Below are positions 17,132-25,567 of a stretch of DNA of 47,576 nt, piece by piece. The position numbers were made by a program, and so were the translations under genes. The stretch comes from Mangrovibacterium marinum. Lineage in GTDB: Bacteria > Bacteroidota > Bacteroidia > Bacteroidales > Prolixibacteraceae. Every line of letters begins with the position of its first letter. Positions within the stretch are counted from its first letter, which is position 1. The notes beneath the pieces were generated by a model, which was not told the DNA's origin, did not search any database, and worked only from the letters and a program-made list of their open reading frames with translations. The DNA is taken from positions 1 to 47,576 of the forward strand of contig NZ_QAAD01000027.1 of the NCBI RefSeq assembly GCF_003046625.1, written 5' to 3'.

Positions 17132-19078
17132 TTAATTCAAGGGCACCAGGATCGCGTCTTTTGCGCTTAAACGGATGCTGAAATGATCGGCCGGTGCCCC
17201 GTTCAAAAAATGCTCGAAAATATCAGCCAGGTCTTTGAGTTGACCAATCCGTGCTGCGCTTTCCGGCTTTGGAACCGCCTGCTTAACCAATTGAAAGAAA
17301 TGCTGATAATCTTCCATCCGTTCTGCTCCGATATCGGGTACTGCCAGTTGATCGGCACTGCGTAACCGGTAGAAATCGTAAATCAGGTCTTGTCCCGTCC
17401 AATCGCCAGTTGCAGTCGCAGTCGCAGTCCCAGTCGCAGTCTCAGTCGCAGTCGCAGTCCCAGTCCCAGTCCCAGTCCCAGTCCCAGTCGCAGTCCCAGT
17501 CGCAGTCGCGGCCGCGGTATTTCGGGTATTTAGAAGAAGGTAATCCAACATTTCCTGCCCGGTTGAACCAATGAGAAAGTTCCGGAGATCTTCCGGCCAA
17601 TCCTCGTTCAGAAAGCGTAAACGCACCAATTCTTTTAAATGAAAAGCCGTATAATCGTGATAATTGGCTGCGTTCAAAATAGCGGGATTCCAAATTGAAG
17701 GACTTTGCAGACTATCAAGGTAAGCGTATTCCTTTTCGTACAGCGGAAACAATTCGTTGAAGCGGGATACTGAATCCAGTTTTATCGTTTCCACTTCCAT
17801 ATTTTCCGCATCGTGAATCGTCAGGAGTTTATAGGCCGGAATATACGCCGCCAACGAAGGAATCTGTACATTCACCAAAAACTTGCCGTCTTCGTAAGTT
17901 CGGATCCCTGTATCGTTGATGTGCAGATGCCCGCCAAAGTGCAGCCGGATGCCCGCTTCCGCAAAAGTGCGCGCAACCTCCTCGGCCGGCACCCGGTGAA
18001 GCTCCATCCGGTGGTCACCAAAAAGCTTTCGTATCTCCGGACTCGCATCATCATAAAACTCCACCATCGGATAGTGGCTGAAAGCAATCAGCGTTTTCCC
18101 TCGCTTTTTAGCCTCCCGGCAAACCTTCGTCACCCAGCTGAGCAAATGCTGTTTATGGGTCAACACCTGGTTATAACCGATACTTGCCCCTTCATAGTTC
18201 TCCGGATTTGCACCATCCAAAGCGGCGTCTTCTTTTGGCACGTACACATTGCCATCAATTGCCAGCAACCACAATCCGTCAACCGGCTCTTCCAAATAAC
18301 TGACATCCGGCAACAGAAAATCCGTCGGCGGAACCGGGTACTTTCGGTTGTCCAGTGCGGCTTCCCGGCTGGCTTTTTCAAAAGAATAGTCATCGTAACT
18401 GTAGTCTGAGAAAGCTGTCTCCCAATAGCGATCCGATTGCTTTGGGAAAAAACCAAAGTCGCCCATCTGATCCAAAATTTCGGCATAGCCCATTTTGTGG
18501 ATATCCGTGGTAATCACCACCGGATTTTCATCTTCACTTTTCGGCTGATACATTCCTTCGCGGCTCATCAAGGCCTGCCGCTTGCCGCCCGCACCCAGGT
18601 AATCGGTCTTTCCGGCATCCATCGCAAACGGACGGACCGGGTCGTGGTTGCCGGTTGTTGCAATAAACTGCAAGCCGTATTTCGATTCATAGTCGTGCAA
18701 AATCTCCTGCAAGCCGCGGACATTCAGCGGTTGGCCATCATCGCTGAAATCGCCGGGCAGCACCACGAATTTCACGCCCCGGCGAACCACATCGTCCAGG
18801 GCAGCCAGAAAAGCAAAATAATTTTCGTTGAACAGCCGGGTCGAATGCAATTGCGCCTCCATCGTTCGCCCAAGCACATAACGTCCGTTCTCCGGATTGA
18901 AGACTCCTTTAAAATCGCTGTCGGAAAGTTGGCCGTACAGGTTTTGCAGGTGCACATCCGAGAGAAAAGCAATTTGCAAATCCTTCGGTCCGCTTGCAGG
19001 CTTCTCATGACAGCTGATGACGAAAACCAGCAGCATGAATAGCCCCATGCTGCGTTTTATGAATGAATTTCGTTTCAC
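17132..19078 (-). CDS. Lipoprotein metallophosphoesterase with an in-frame hexamer-repeat insert
   Basis: This calcineurin-type phosphoesterase of 648 residues is a lipoprotein (lipobox VISC, C23). Metal-site motifs are SDVHL, GDFSDDG, GNHDP, FSHYP and GGHLH. It would cleave phosphomono- or diesters outside the cytoplasmic membrane, so inside this PUL it may strip phosphate or phosphodiester groups from the glycan (inference). The start is a GTG at 19078: an in-frame TAA sits just before it, and the Lys/Arg-rich start MKRNSFIKRS is needed for a proper signal peptide, whereas the next ATG would give none. It begins nine bases after the GH115 stop. Residues about 524-556 are a Thr/Ala/Gly run coded by 16 hexamers. 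Confidence 0.9.
   Translation of the reverse strand: MKRNSFIKRSMGLFMLLVFVISCHEKPASGPKDLQIAFLSDVHLQNLYGQLSDSDFKGVFNPENGRYVLGRTMEAQLHSTRLFNENYFAFLAALDDVVRRGVKFVVLPGDFSDDGQPLNVRGLQEILHDYESKYGLQFIATTGNHDPVRPFAMDAGKTDYLGAGGKRQALMSREGMYQPKSEDENPVVITTDIHKMGYAEILDQMGDFGFFPKQSDRYWETAFSDYSYDDYSFEKASREAALDNRKYPVPPTDFLLPDVSYLEEPVDGLWLLAIDGNVYVPKEDAALDGANPENYEGASIGYNQVLTHKQHLLSWVTKVCREAKKRGKTLIAFSHYPMVEFYDDASPEIRKLFGDHRMELHRVPAEEVARTFAEAGIRLHFGGHLHINDTGIRTYEDGKFLVNVQIPSLAAYIPAYKLLTIHDAENMEVETIKLDSVSRFNELFPLYEKEYAYLDSLQSPSIWNPAILNAANYHDYTAFHLKELVRLRFLNEDWPEDLRNFLIGSTGQEMLDYLLLNTRNTAAATATGTATGTGTGTGTGTATATETATGTATATATGDWTGQDLIYDFYRLRSADQLAVPDIGAERMEDYQHFFQLVKQAVPKPESAARIGQLKDLADIFEHFLNGAPADHFSIRLSAKDAILVPLN
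17413..17508 (-). repeat. CAGTCN hexamer array, 16 units, inside the metallophosphoesterase gene
   Basis: Sixteen perfect plus-strand CAGTCN units (N is C or G, once T) run without a break. On the coding strand they read as Thr followed by Gly, Ala or Glu. Because the unit is six bases, gain or loss of units leaves the frame intact. The array lies between the catalytic domain and a C-terminal helical part. Confidence 0.97.
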
Positions 19079-19087
19079 TTTTTTCGT

Positions 19088-22081
19088 TTATTTTTTTCGT
19101 GTTTCAGCCGGGAAAGCATAACTCCCTTTCCAACCACCCAAATCTATTAGGATCTGGTCCAGCATCACGCCCGGATCAACCATCCAGACTTTCAGCTGGT
19201 GTTTTCCCGGTTCGGCAATCACTTGTTTGGCCGATTTCACTGCCGCATTTTTCAGCACATTTTGCTTCCACTCATTACTGCGGCCAACTGTTTTAAAGTC
19301 GATAATAACGGGCTCTGCGTCGTCGATGGCCACCGCGCAACGAACACCGGCCCCCTCGTAGAACGGATGGGTCGGCACGGCCTGCACCCGAACATCAGTT
19401 TCTCCGGCGTTGAAGGTGTAGAAATCGTAAGTCAAAAACGGACTGCCGGATTTTATCTTTGTAGGATCTGTGATTGGTTCTGTTTGGTAAGCGTCGCAAG
19501 TGACCACAGCTCCCGAGTAGCCAAGCCCTTTCCATACTTGCCAATTCACCCCTGCACTTCTCTGAATTTGAGCGCTGAAGTTTTCGGCATGGATCGACAC
19601 GTAGCCATTGCCCTCAACAAAGCCCTCAAAATCCTCCAATTCTTTAAATTTCGGGTTGAAGGTCGACACGCCAATTGTGATTGTGGTGTCTGCCGAACGA
19701 AACTCAACCGAGCCATTCACCTTGTAAGCCGGCGGGATCAGCTGGTAATCGTGGCCGAGTGGTGGCTCCTTGGTATTTTCGCCCCGTGGAACCAGGTCCC
19801 AATTGATACTTACCCACAAGCGTTGTTCCTGTTCGCCAGCCGCCGTGGTCAGTTTTCCATGATCCGCCGACAAACGAATCCAGGGCTGTTTGGGCTCTGC
19901 TTTCCATTCCACTTCGCCTTCGCCTTTCAGGAATACATCCACAAAAGCGGAGTCTTTCAAATAGGCATTCAGCACCGGCAACACATCGGCATAATTGTTT
20001 TCAATCTTTTTGTTGGCCTCCATTTCGTAGCCTTCCAGCGCAAGTCCCAAACCAACTTCATCATCACTGGCCGGTACGGCATACGAAGGCTGCGAGAATA
20101 CCGGCAAATTGCGCGGTTTCATACTCATCATGTTCTTCCACTTGCCATTTTGCAGTTTGGTATTGAAGTATTCGGTTTCCGTTTTAATCTGGTCGTAAGC
20201 CGCTTTGGAGCGTGCAGTAAATTCGTTGGCGCTGGTTCGTCCCTGTCGGGCAGCCAACTCATTTTTGTAATGATACAACCACTTCTGATTCATCAGAGAA
20301 GCTCCGGTAACCGGGTAATAAACCAGTTCGAAGAAAGCATCTTTTTGCGCAGCAGGAATTTCGTCATCCAGCTTTTTCACCTCTGCCGACAGTTGCTCCC
20401 AGGCGCGCAACCGTTGGGTCAATTCATCGTTGTAACGGATTTGCGCCAACTCGGTTTCCTGAGGTTTAGTCGTTGGTTCGGTTTGGCTCCAGGCCATAAA
20501 CTCGGGACGACGCCTAAAACACAGCTGATAATAATCCATCATCAGCTTTGTTAGCTGAGGCGCCTTCTCTGCACCAAACAGCGACCCCAGCCAGTCTTCC
20601 AGGTGCAATTGCACATCCATTGTTCCGGCAAAAGCATCAATATCCCAGGCCATATCCATGAACAGCTCGATATTGTATTCCAGGGGTTTGATATCACCGC
20701 AGTTCAAAATCCACAGATCGTGGCAATTAAACTGGTATGCTTTAAACATTTCCTCCCAGATCAACATCGGGCTGGTTGAGCTTAGCCACAGGTAATCGTG
20801 CGGGCGTCCCCAGTACGAAGCATGGTAATAAATACCGCCACCGCCCGGGCGCTTTTGCTCTTCGGGCGTGCTTAGCTGGCGAATATATCCGTAGTTGTCG
20901 TCGGTCCACATCAGGGTTGCATCCTCCGGAACGTTCAACCCACTTTGATAATAATCAAGCACTTCTTTGTAGGGAATGAACGCCTGCGGCAAGGTTTTCG
21001 GGTCTTTTCCGGTTTCTTCCTGCATAATCGCACGCTGATCGGCAATCACCTTTTCCAGAAGTTTAATCTGATCTTCCCTGGTCAGGTCTTTGGCGTTCAT
21101 CGGCGAATCGTGCTCACCACGCATCCCGATGGTGTAAATACTTTCGAAGTTTGCCGTTGCTTTTGTGCGGGCCTCGAACAAATCGCGGATCGCGTGGGCA
21201 TTGTTGTCGTAGCGCCATTCGCCCATGGTGTGGTGGTCCCATTCCGCATTGATATTGCACAACATCGGCTCGCAATGCGAGGTACCAACCACAATGGCAT
21301 AATCGTCGGCGGTTTGCGCATTGCCTTCAATGGTATAAAACGCTTTGGTACAGCCGTGCATAGCCGGCCACACCGTGTTTGCCCGAAGGCGGAGCATCAG
21401 TTCGAAGATTTTGGCGTAAGTTTTCGGCCCAATGTCGCCGGTTTCGGGTTCAAAGGTTTTGGCCGCCCAAGGTTGAAGGCCCCAATCTTCGTCGTTCAAA
21501 AACAATCCGCGGTATTTCACAGAGGGCGATCCGTACGTTTTCGTTTCAATATTGAGGGTGATTTCCTGCCGTTTGGCTGGTTGCACATCGGCCCACCACT
21601 CCCAGGCCGAAACGCCCATTTTACGCGAGAGTTCCAATATTCCGTAAGCCGTTGCGCGACGGTCGCTACCGACAATAACCAGCGCTTTCTTCACCCCGGC
21701 AAATGGTTTCGGGAGCACTTGCACCGACCAGCTTTCCCACTTTCCGGTGATGGCTGAAACATCAATTTTTTGATCAGCAATCAGCTGATCGATGATTTTG
21801 TTCTGGCCAATTGTACCGGCAATAATCAATTCGGGAGCCGAGTCGGGAATGTCATGAATTATTTCGGGTTGCTGTTCGGTGATCTTCGCCACATCGCCGG
21901 CATAAAGGTTCGCGGCTATCGACACAACTTTGGCTTCTTTTTCTGAAATCAAAATCGGTGAAGCAGCCTTCTTCGCTGAAAGGGTAAAGGTGTTTGTTTC
22001 GCCCTTTTTTTGAGCATTTGCCTGCAACTGAAAAGACAGGCAAACAAGCAGAATTAGAGCATTGAAAATCGTTGTTTTCAT
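19088..22081 (-). CDS. GH115 alpha-glucuronidase
   Basis: This 997-residue exo-enzyme removes alpha-linked glucuronic or 4-O-methylglucuronic acid, known in the family from xylan side chains. It has a signal peptide (about 1-23, ending NANAQ). Family hallmarks are IVGSDRRATAYGILELSRKM, GLFLNDEDWGLQPWA, TVWPAMHG, GTSHCEPML and YTIGMRGEHD, in the usual order, followed by the helical part and the C-terminal beta-sandwich domains (from about 800). The length is typical. It sits between the membrane acyltransferase and the metallophosphoesterase. No xylanase is present in the locus, so the GlcA it removes may be attached to something other than xylan. Confidence 0.95.
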   Translation of the reverse strand: MKTTIFNALILLVCLSFQLQANAQKKGETNTFTLSAKKAASPILISEKEAKVVSIAANLYAGDVAKITEQQPEIIHDIPDSAPELIIAGTIGQNKIIDQLIADQKIDVSAITGKWESWSVQVLPKPFAGVKKALVIVGSDRRATAYGILELSRKMGVSAWEWWADVQPAKRQEITLNIETKTYGSPSVKYRGLFLNDEDWGLQPWAAKTFEPETGDIGPKTYAKIFELMLRLRANTVWPAMHGCTKAFYTIEGNAQTADDYAIVVGTSHCEPMLCNINAEWDHHTMGEWRYDNNAHAIRDLFEARTKATANFESIYTIGMRGEHDSPMNAKDLTREDQIKLLEKVIADQRAIMQEETGKDPKTLPQAFIPYKEVLDYYQSGLNVPEDATLMWTDDNYGYIRQLSTPEEQKRPGGGGIYYHASYWGRPHDYLWLSSTSPMLIWEEMFKAYQFNCHDLWILNCGDIKPLEYNIELFMDMAWDIDAFAGTMDVQLHLEDWLGSLFGAEKAPQLTKLMMDYYQLCFRRRPEFMAWSQTEPTTKPQETELAQIRYNDELTQRLRAWEQLSAEVKKLDDEIPAAQKDAFFELVYYPVTGASLMNQKWLYHYKNELAARQGRTSANEFTARSKAAYDQIKTETEYFNTKLQNGKWKNMMSMKPRNLPVFSQPSYAVPASDDEVGLGLALEGYEMEANKKIENNYADVLPVLNAYLKDSAFVDVFLKGEGEVEWKAEPKQPWIRLSADHGKLTTAAGEQEQRLWVSINWDLVPRGENTKEPPLGHDYQLIPPAYKVNGSVEFRSADTTITIGVSTFNPKFKELEDFEGFVEGNGYVSIHAENFSAQIQRSAGVNWQVWKGLGYSGAVVTCDAYQTEPITDPTKIKSGSPFLTYDFYTFNAGETDVRVQAVPTHPFYEGAGVRCAVAIDDAEPVIIDFKTVGRSNEWKQNVLKNAAVKSAKQVIAEPGKHQLKVWMVDPGVMLDQILIDLGGWKGSYAFPAETRKK

Positions 22082-22183
22082 GTTGATTAGTTTCTTGTAA
22101 TTCGTAAATAGTAGTATCGTTCCGAAAATTAGTCAAACTTTACTACCCGTCAAAAGCGATTGGCCGCCGGACGATGCGCGCGA

Positions 22184-23326
22184 CTATATTTTGATGTAGA
22201 TTTTCCGGCGGTGCAGCCACCATCCCAGCAACCAGCAAAGCAAAACATAGGCGACAGCTGTCATGAATGCACCGAAGGCCCCGGGGAAAATTTGCTGAAA
22301 AATTTGCTCGCTCACCCACTCGAAGGCATCCTGGCTTGAATTGACCGGAATCATCCGCAGCACCACGTAGAACAGTTCTGAAAACAGGTAAATAAACAGG
22401 GGATTCTTGCCAAACACGTCGCAGAATTGAACGCCGAAGCGGGTCTTTTTCAGCTCGATCAAATAGATAAGTACGGCCATGATCGACAAATCCAGGCCGA
22501 CAGTATAAAGCACAAAGGGGCTCGTCCACAGTTTTTTGGAAATTGGGAAAATCAGGTCCCACCAGAGCGCCAGTGAGGTCATCAGGAAACCAGCCATCAA
22601 TAACATCGCAAGCCCTTCGAACGACTTTCCTTTTTTCTGAATGAACACACCGGCCAGATAGCCCCAAAGTACATTGACGATTGCCGGCAAGGTGCTGAGA
22701 ATCCCTTCCGGATCGAATGGAATGGCGTCTTTTTTATAAATATGCCCCAGTCCGAGGATTGAAAGGTCGAAGCGGCTGGCGGCGTTGGAGGCCATTTCCA
22801 GCCAGGAGCCGGGTTCACCGAAAAAATAGAGAATTCCCCAGTAGCCCAGTAAGATGACGACAGAAATGATTATCGAAGCCTTCTCCGATAAGTACAAAAC
22901 GATAACGGAGGCGAAAAAATAACACAGCGCAATCCGCTGCAAAACACCCATAATGCGGGTTTCGGCCATTGGCTTCCAAAGGAAACTGCCGTCGTCGCCG
23001 AATTTAAAAAACGGGAACCAGTACATCAGGTAGCCCAACAGAAAAATAATCACCGTTCGTTTGATGATCTTCGTCCAGACCTCAGCGGTCGACATGCTTT
23101 TCATCTTTTTCATCGAAAAGCTCATGGCATTCCCGACCGCAAACAAGAATGAAGGAAAAACCAGGTCGGCCAACGTGAACCCAAACCACTGCGCGTGTAT
23201 GAGATAGCCGTAGATCCTGGCTCCGGTTCCGGGCGTATTTACCAGGATCATCAGGACAATGGTGAGCCCCCGGAAAACATCGAGCGACAGAAAGCGCTCC
23301 GGCTTTTGTTTGATTGTTTGTTCCAT
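22184..23326 (-). CDS. HGSNAT-like membrane acyltransferase (DUF5009/heparan-alpha-glucosaminide N-acetyltransferase family)
   Basis: This 380-residue integral membrane protein has roughly ten hydrophobic helices. The N-terminus reads RFLSLDVFRGLTIVLMILVN, the signature of the HGSNAT/YeiB-like family, followed by a conserved SFLFAVGNAMSFS segment. In animals HGSNAT acetylates terminal glucosamine of heparan sulfate across the lysosomal membrane so that GH89 can remove it. I place the start at the ATG at 23326, two bases after the GH89 stop, because it gives the family N-terminus; a longer frame would overlap GH89. The tight coupling with GH89 suggests the pair work on the same amino-sugar end (inference). 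An alternative is O-acetylation of PUL products. Confidence 0.85.
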   Translation of the reverse strand: MEQTIKQKPERFLSLDVFRGLTIVLMILVNTPGTGARIYGYLIHAQWFGFTLADLVFPSFLFAVGNAMSFSMKKMKSMSTAEVWTKIIKRTVIIFLLGYLMYWFPFFKFGDDGSFLWKPMAETRIMGVLQRIALCYFFASVIVLYLSEKASIIISVVILLGYWGILYFFGEPGSWLEMASNAASRFDLSILGLGHIYKKDAIPFDPEGILSTLPAIVNVLWGYLAGVFIQKKGKSFEGLAMLLMAGFLMTSLALWWDLIFPISKKLWTSPFVLYTVGLDLSIMAVLIYLIELKKTRFGVQFCDVFGKNPLFIYLFSELFYVVLRMIPVNSSQDAFEWVSEQIFQQIFPGAFGAFMTAVAYVLLCWLLGWWLHRRKIYIKI

Positions 23327-23328
23327 AA

Positions 23329-25560
23329 TCAGTAGTTGTAATGAATTACCGGCAGCGTTTTGGTCAGCGGCGCAATCCGGTCGCGGTATTTTTGATAAAG
23401 TTCTTTGGCCACTTCCGTGCAGCTTCCCTGGGCTTCCAACGGAAATTCTTTGTGCGCGGTCACCCAATTCCATTCCCATTGGCTGATTTCATCGTCAAAG
23501 GCCTGCTGATCGAAACTGCCCCAATTTTGGGTCACTTCAGTGAAGAATTGCTCCCAACGTGGCTTGTAAAAATCGCTGAGCAGACCGCTCCACTGGCGGT
23601 TACTGTATTCGTGCAGGCGGTTGTCAGCTCCGCCCCAAAGGGTAATCAAATCGCGGGCATTTTGCTCGTACAAGGCTTTTTCGTCGGGTGTTGTTCCCCA
23701 ACTGCGGGCATCAGCAAGCCAGTGCCCCAGCAGAAAATCCTTGCGGGTTGCCAACAGACGGTTCAAATCGTCAATCAACTCCAGAAACTCGCGGCTGTAT
23801 TTGGCAAAATTTTCCTTGTCGTTGTTTTGGTATGCTGAAGCGATTTGCTGCTGAACCGGCAGTGCATAATTAGCCAGCACCTGGCGGGTTAAGTCAACCA
23901 GATCGTACTGAAAACCGTCGGATGTGCCAAACTCAGGAGCTGTTTGGATAAACCGGTCCCAGGCCGGCAACAAATCTTCCGGCGCATAATTCAGCTTGGT
24001 GCGCGCCCAGCGGCGATAGCCTTCAAAAGTTGGGCGGGCGACAAGAATCGATTCGGCTCCATCCCGGATCACCTGTCCGTTGAAGACGGTTTGCACCAAA
24101 ATATCCCAGGCTTTTTCAATGTCGGCATTCGTGCTGCCATAGCGGTTTCGAATGTATTTCGGCAACCATTCTTTCAAATCAATCGGCGTATCGCGCCAGG
24201 TATTATCGGTCATCAGCTCGTAAAGCACCGGCGTTTGTTCAATCGCCTCCATGGTCAAACCGATCCCTTTCAGTTGGCCGGATGTGGAATCGTTCAACGC
24301 AGCCGCAGGGTGCTCTGCCACATTCTCAATGCGCCCGAACAGGCTGATGTTTCCGCCGAAGTTGTGCAACATGCACCAGATCCATTCTTTTCCGTAGAAA
24401 GCCTCCGTGCGTTTCCAGATGGGTTCAATCTCGGCGGCCAGATCCAGAATGATCATCCGGTCGTTGGGAACAGCGCCCAGCAACCCCTGTATTTGCGGAG
24501 CTTTCCAAAAATCGCGGTGACTGTAAAACAACCAGCCCTGCATCACCCAAACCGCGTCGGGATCAGCCGATTTCATGCCTTCGAAAATCTTGGCACTTAG
24601 TTCCGACAGGTACTGCGGATCATCCGATGGCGGCTCATTTTCATTGAACGTATCGGCTGAGTACAGATGATCTGTTCCATAAATTTCCTGTTGCACCTCC
24701 AGGAACTTTTTACCGATCTCGGCAAACAACGGATCATCGGCATCCAGAATGTAGGTGTCATCGAAATCATTTCCCCAGTTGGTTTGCTTCAACTTAGCAT
24801 TGGGAAAATATTTTTTGAATGAAGCCGGAACGTGGCCCGTAAAAGCCGGTAAAACAGGCTTCATGCCCAACTCACGCTCGCGCTCCAAAATCTTCTTTTG
24901 CAATTCACGGTGACTGTCTTTCCAGCTCTTGGGTAACGGGCCGCCCCAGCCATCGAGGTTGCCCATCCAAAACCAGCCGAAATAAGCCGGCCCGCTGAAA
25001 AACGGATCCAGGTCCTCATCGGTAAATCCGTACGAACGGTACACTTCATCCCAAATCGACTCTTCACCCGTAATCGCCAGCGGCATGTTGATGCCATGCA
25101 GCGCCATCCAGTCAATTTCTTGTTCCCAGCGCTCCCAATCCCACCAGCTCATGGTGTAGTTGAAGGTGCAGTAATTTAGGTAATAGCGATACTCGTAGGG
25201 GCTGTCTTTGTGTACTTTTTCGGGAATCACAGGGAGTTCTTCCGGCAGGTTCAGATTCGTTCCGTTCCAGGTAATCTGACAATGACAATATTCAGCCAGG
25301 TAATAATACAAAGCTGACGCAACCGACACGCCGTTGTTTCCGCGAAGCAGAATTTTGCCATTCTTCGATTCCAACTCAAACCAGTCGGCCGAATCGGAGG
25401 GAAGGATTTCGACCTCAAATTCATTAGCCCGATCGGGAATAATCCGCTGAATTAATTCAACTTCGGGACTTATTTCCTGCGGTTTTACCGCTGCCTGTTG
25501 ACAGGCATTAAGCAGTGCAACCAGGCAAAAGACGATCAGTATCGTGTATCTGTTGGTCAT
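23329..25560 (-). CDS. GH89 alpha-N-acetylglucosaminidase (NAGLU family), lipoprotein
   Basis: This 743-residue exo-enzyme releases terminal alpha-linked GlcNAc. It is a lipoprotein (lipobox LNAC, C20). Family motifs are plain: YRYYLNYCTFNYTMSWWDWE, MALHGINMPLAITGEE, FFSGPAYFGWFWMGN, FNENEPPSDD with the likely acid/base Glu, and GLTMEAIEQTPVLYELM with the likely nucleophile, followed by the all-helical C-terminal domain. Known substrates are heparan-type ends and mucin GlcNAc-alpha-1,4-Gal caps. It starts seven bases after the GH28-like gene and ends two bases before the acyltransferase start, so these genes are translationally coupled. Confidence 0.96.
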   Translation of the reverse strand: MTNRYTILIVFCLVALLNACQQAAVKPQEISPEVELIQRIIPDRANEFEVEILPSDSADWFELESKNGKILLRGNNGVSVASALYYYLAEYCHCQITWNGTNLNLPEELPVIPEKVHKDSPYEYRYYLNYCTFNYTMSWWDWERWEQEIDWMALHGINMPLAITGEESIWDEVYRSYGFTDEDLDPFFSGPAYFGWFWMGNLDGWGGPLPKSWKDSHRELQKKILERERELGMKPVLPAFTGHVPASFKKYFPNAKLKQTNWGNDFDDTYILDADDPLFAEIGKKFLEVQQEIYGTDHLYSADTFNENEPPSDDPQYLSELSAKIFEGMKSADPDAVWVMQGWLFYSHRDFWKAPQIQGLLGAVPNDRMIILDLAAEIEPIWKRTEAFYGKEWIWCMLHNFGGNISLFGRIENVAEHPAAALNDSTSGQLKGIGLTMEAIEQTPVLYELMTDNTWRDTPIDLKEWLPKYIRNRYGSTNADIEKAWDILVQTVFNGQVIRDGAESILVARPTFEGYRRWARTKLNYAPEDLLPAWDRFIQTAPEFGTSDGFQYDLVDLTRQVLANYALPVQQQIASAYQNNDKENFAKYSREFLELIDDLNRLLATRKDFLLGHWLADARSWGTTPDEKALYEQNARDLITLWGGADNRLHEYSNRQWSGLLSDFYKPRWEQFFTEVTQNWGSFDQQAFDDEISQWEWNWVTAHKEFPLEAQGSCTEVAKELYQKYRDRIAPLTKTLPVIHYNY

Positions 25561-25567
25561 ATCTTAT

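Noticed and set aside
19199-20554. 451-codon plus-strand frame opposite GH115
   Set aside because: Shadow of a clear GH115 gene; rich in Arg, His and Phe as antisense frames are.
22184-23479. Longer start for the membrane acyltransferase
   Set aside because: The extension would overlap the GH89 coding end by about 150 bases and encodes no sensible N-terminus; the ATG at 23326 gives the family signature directly.
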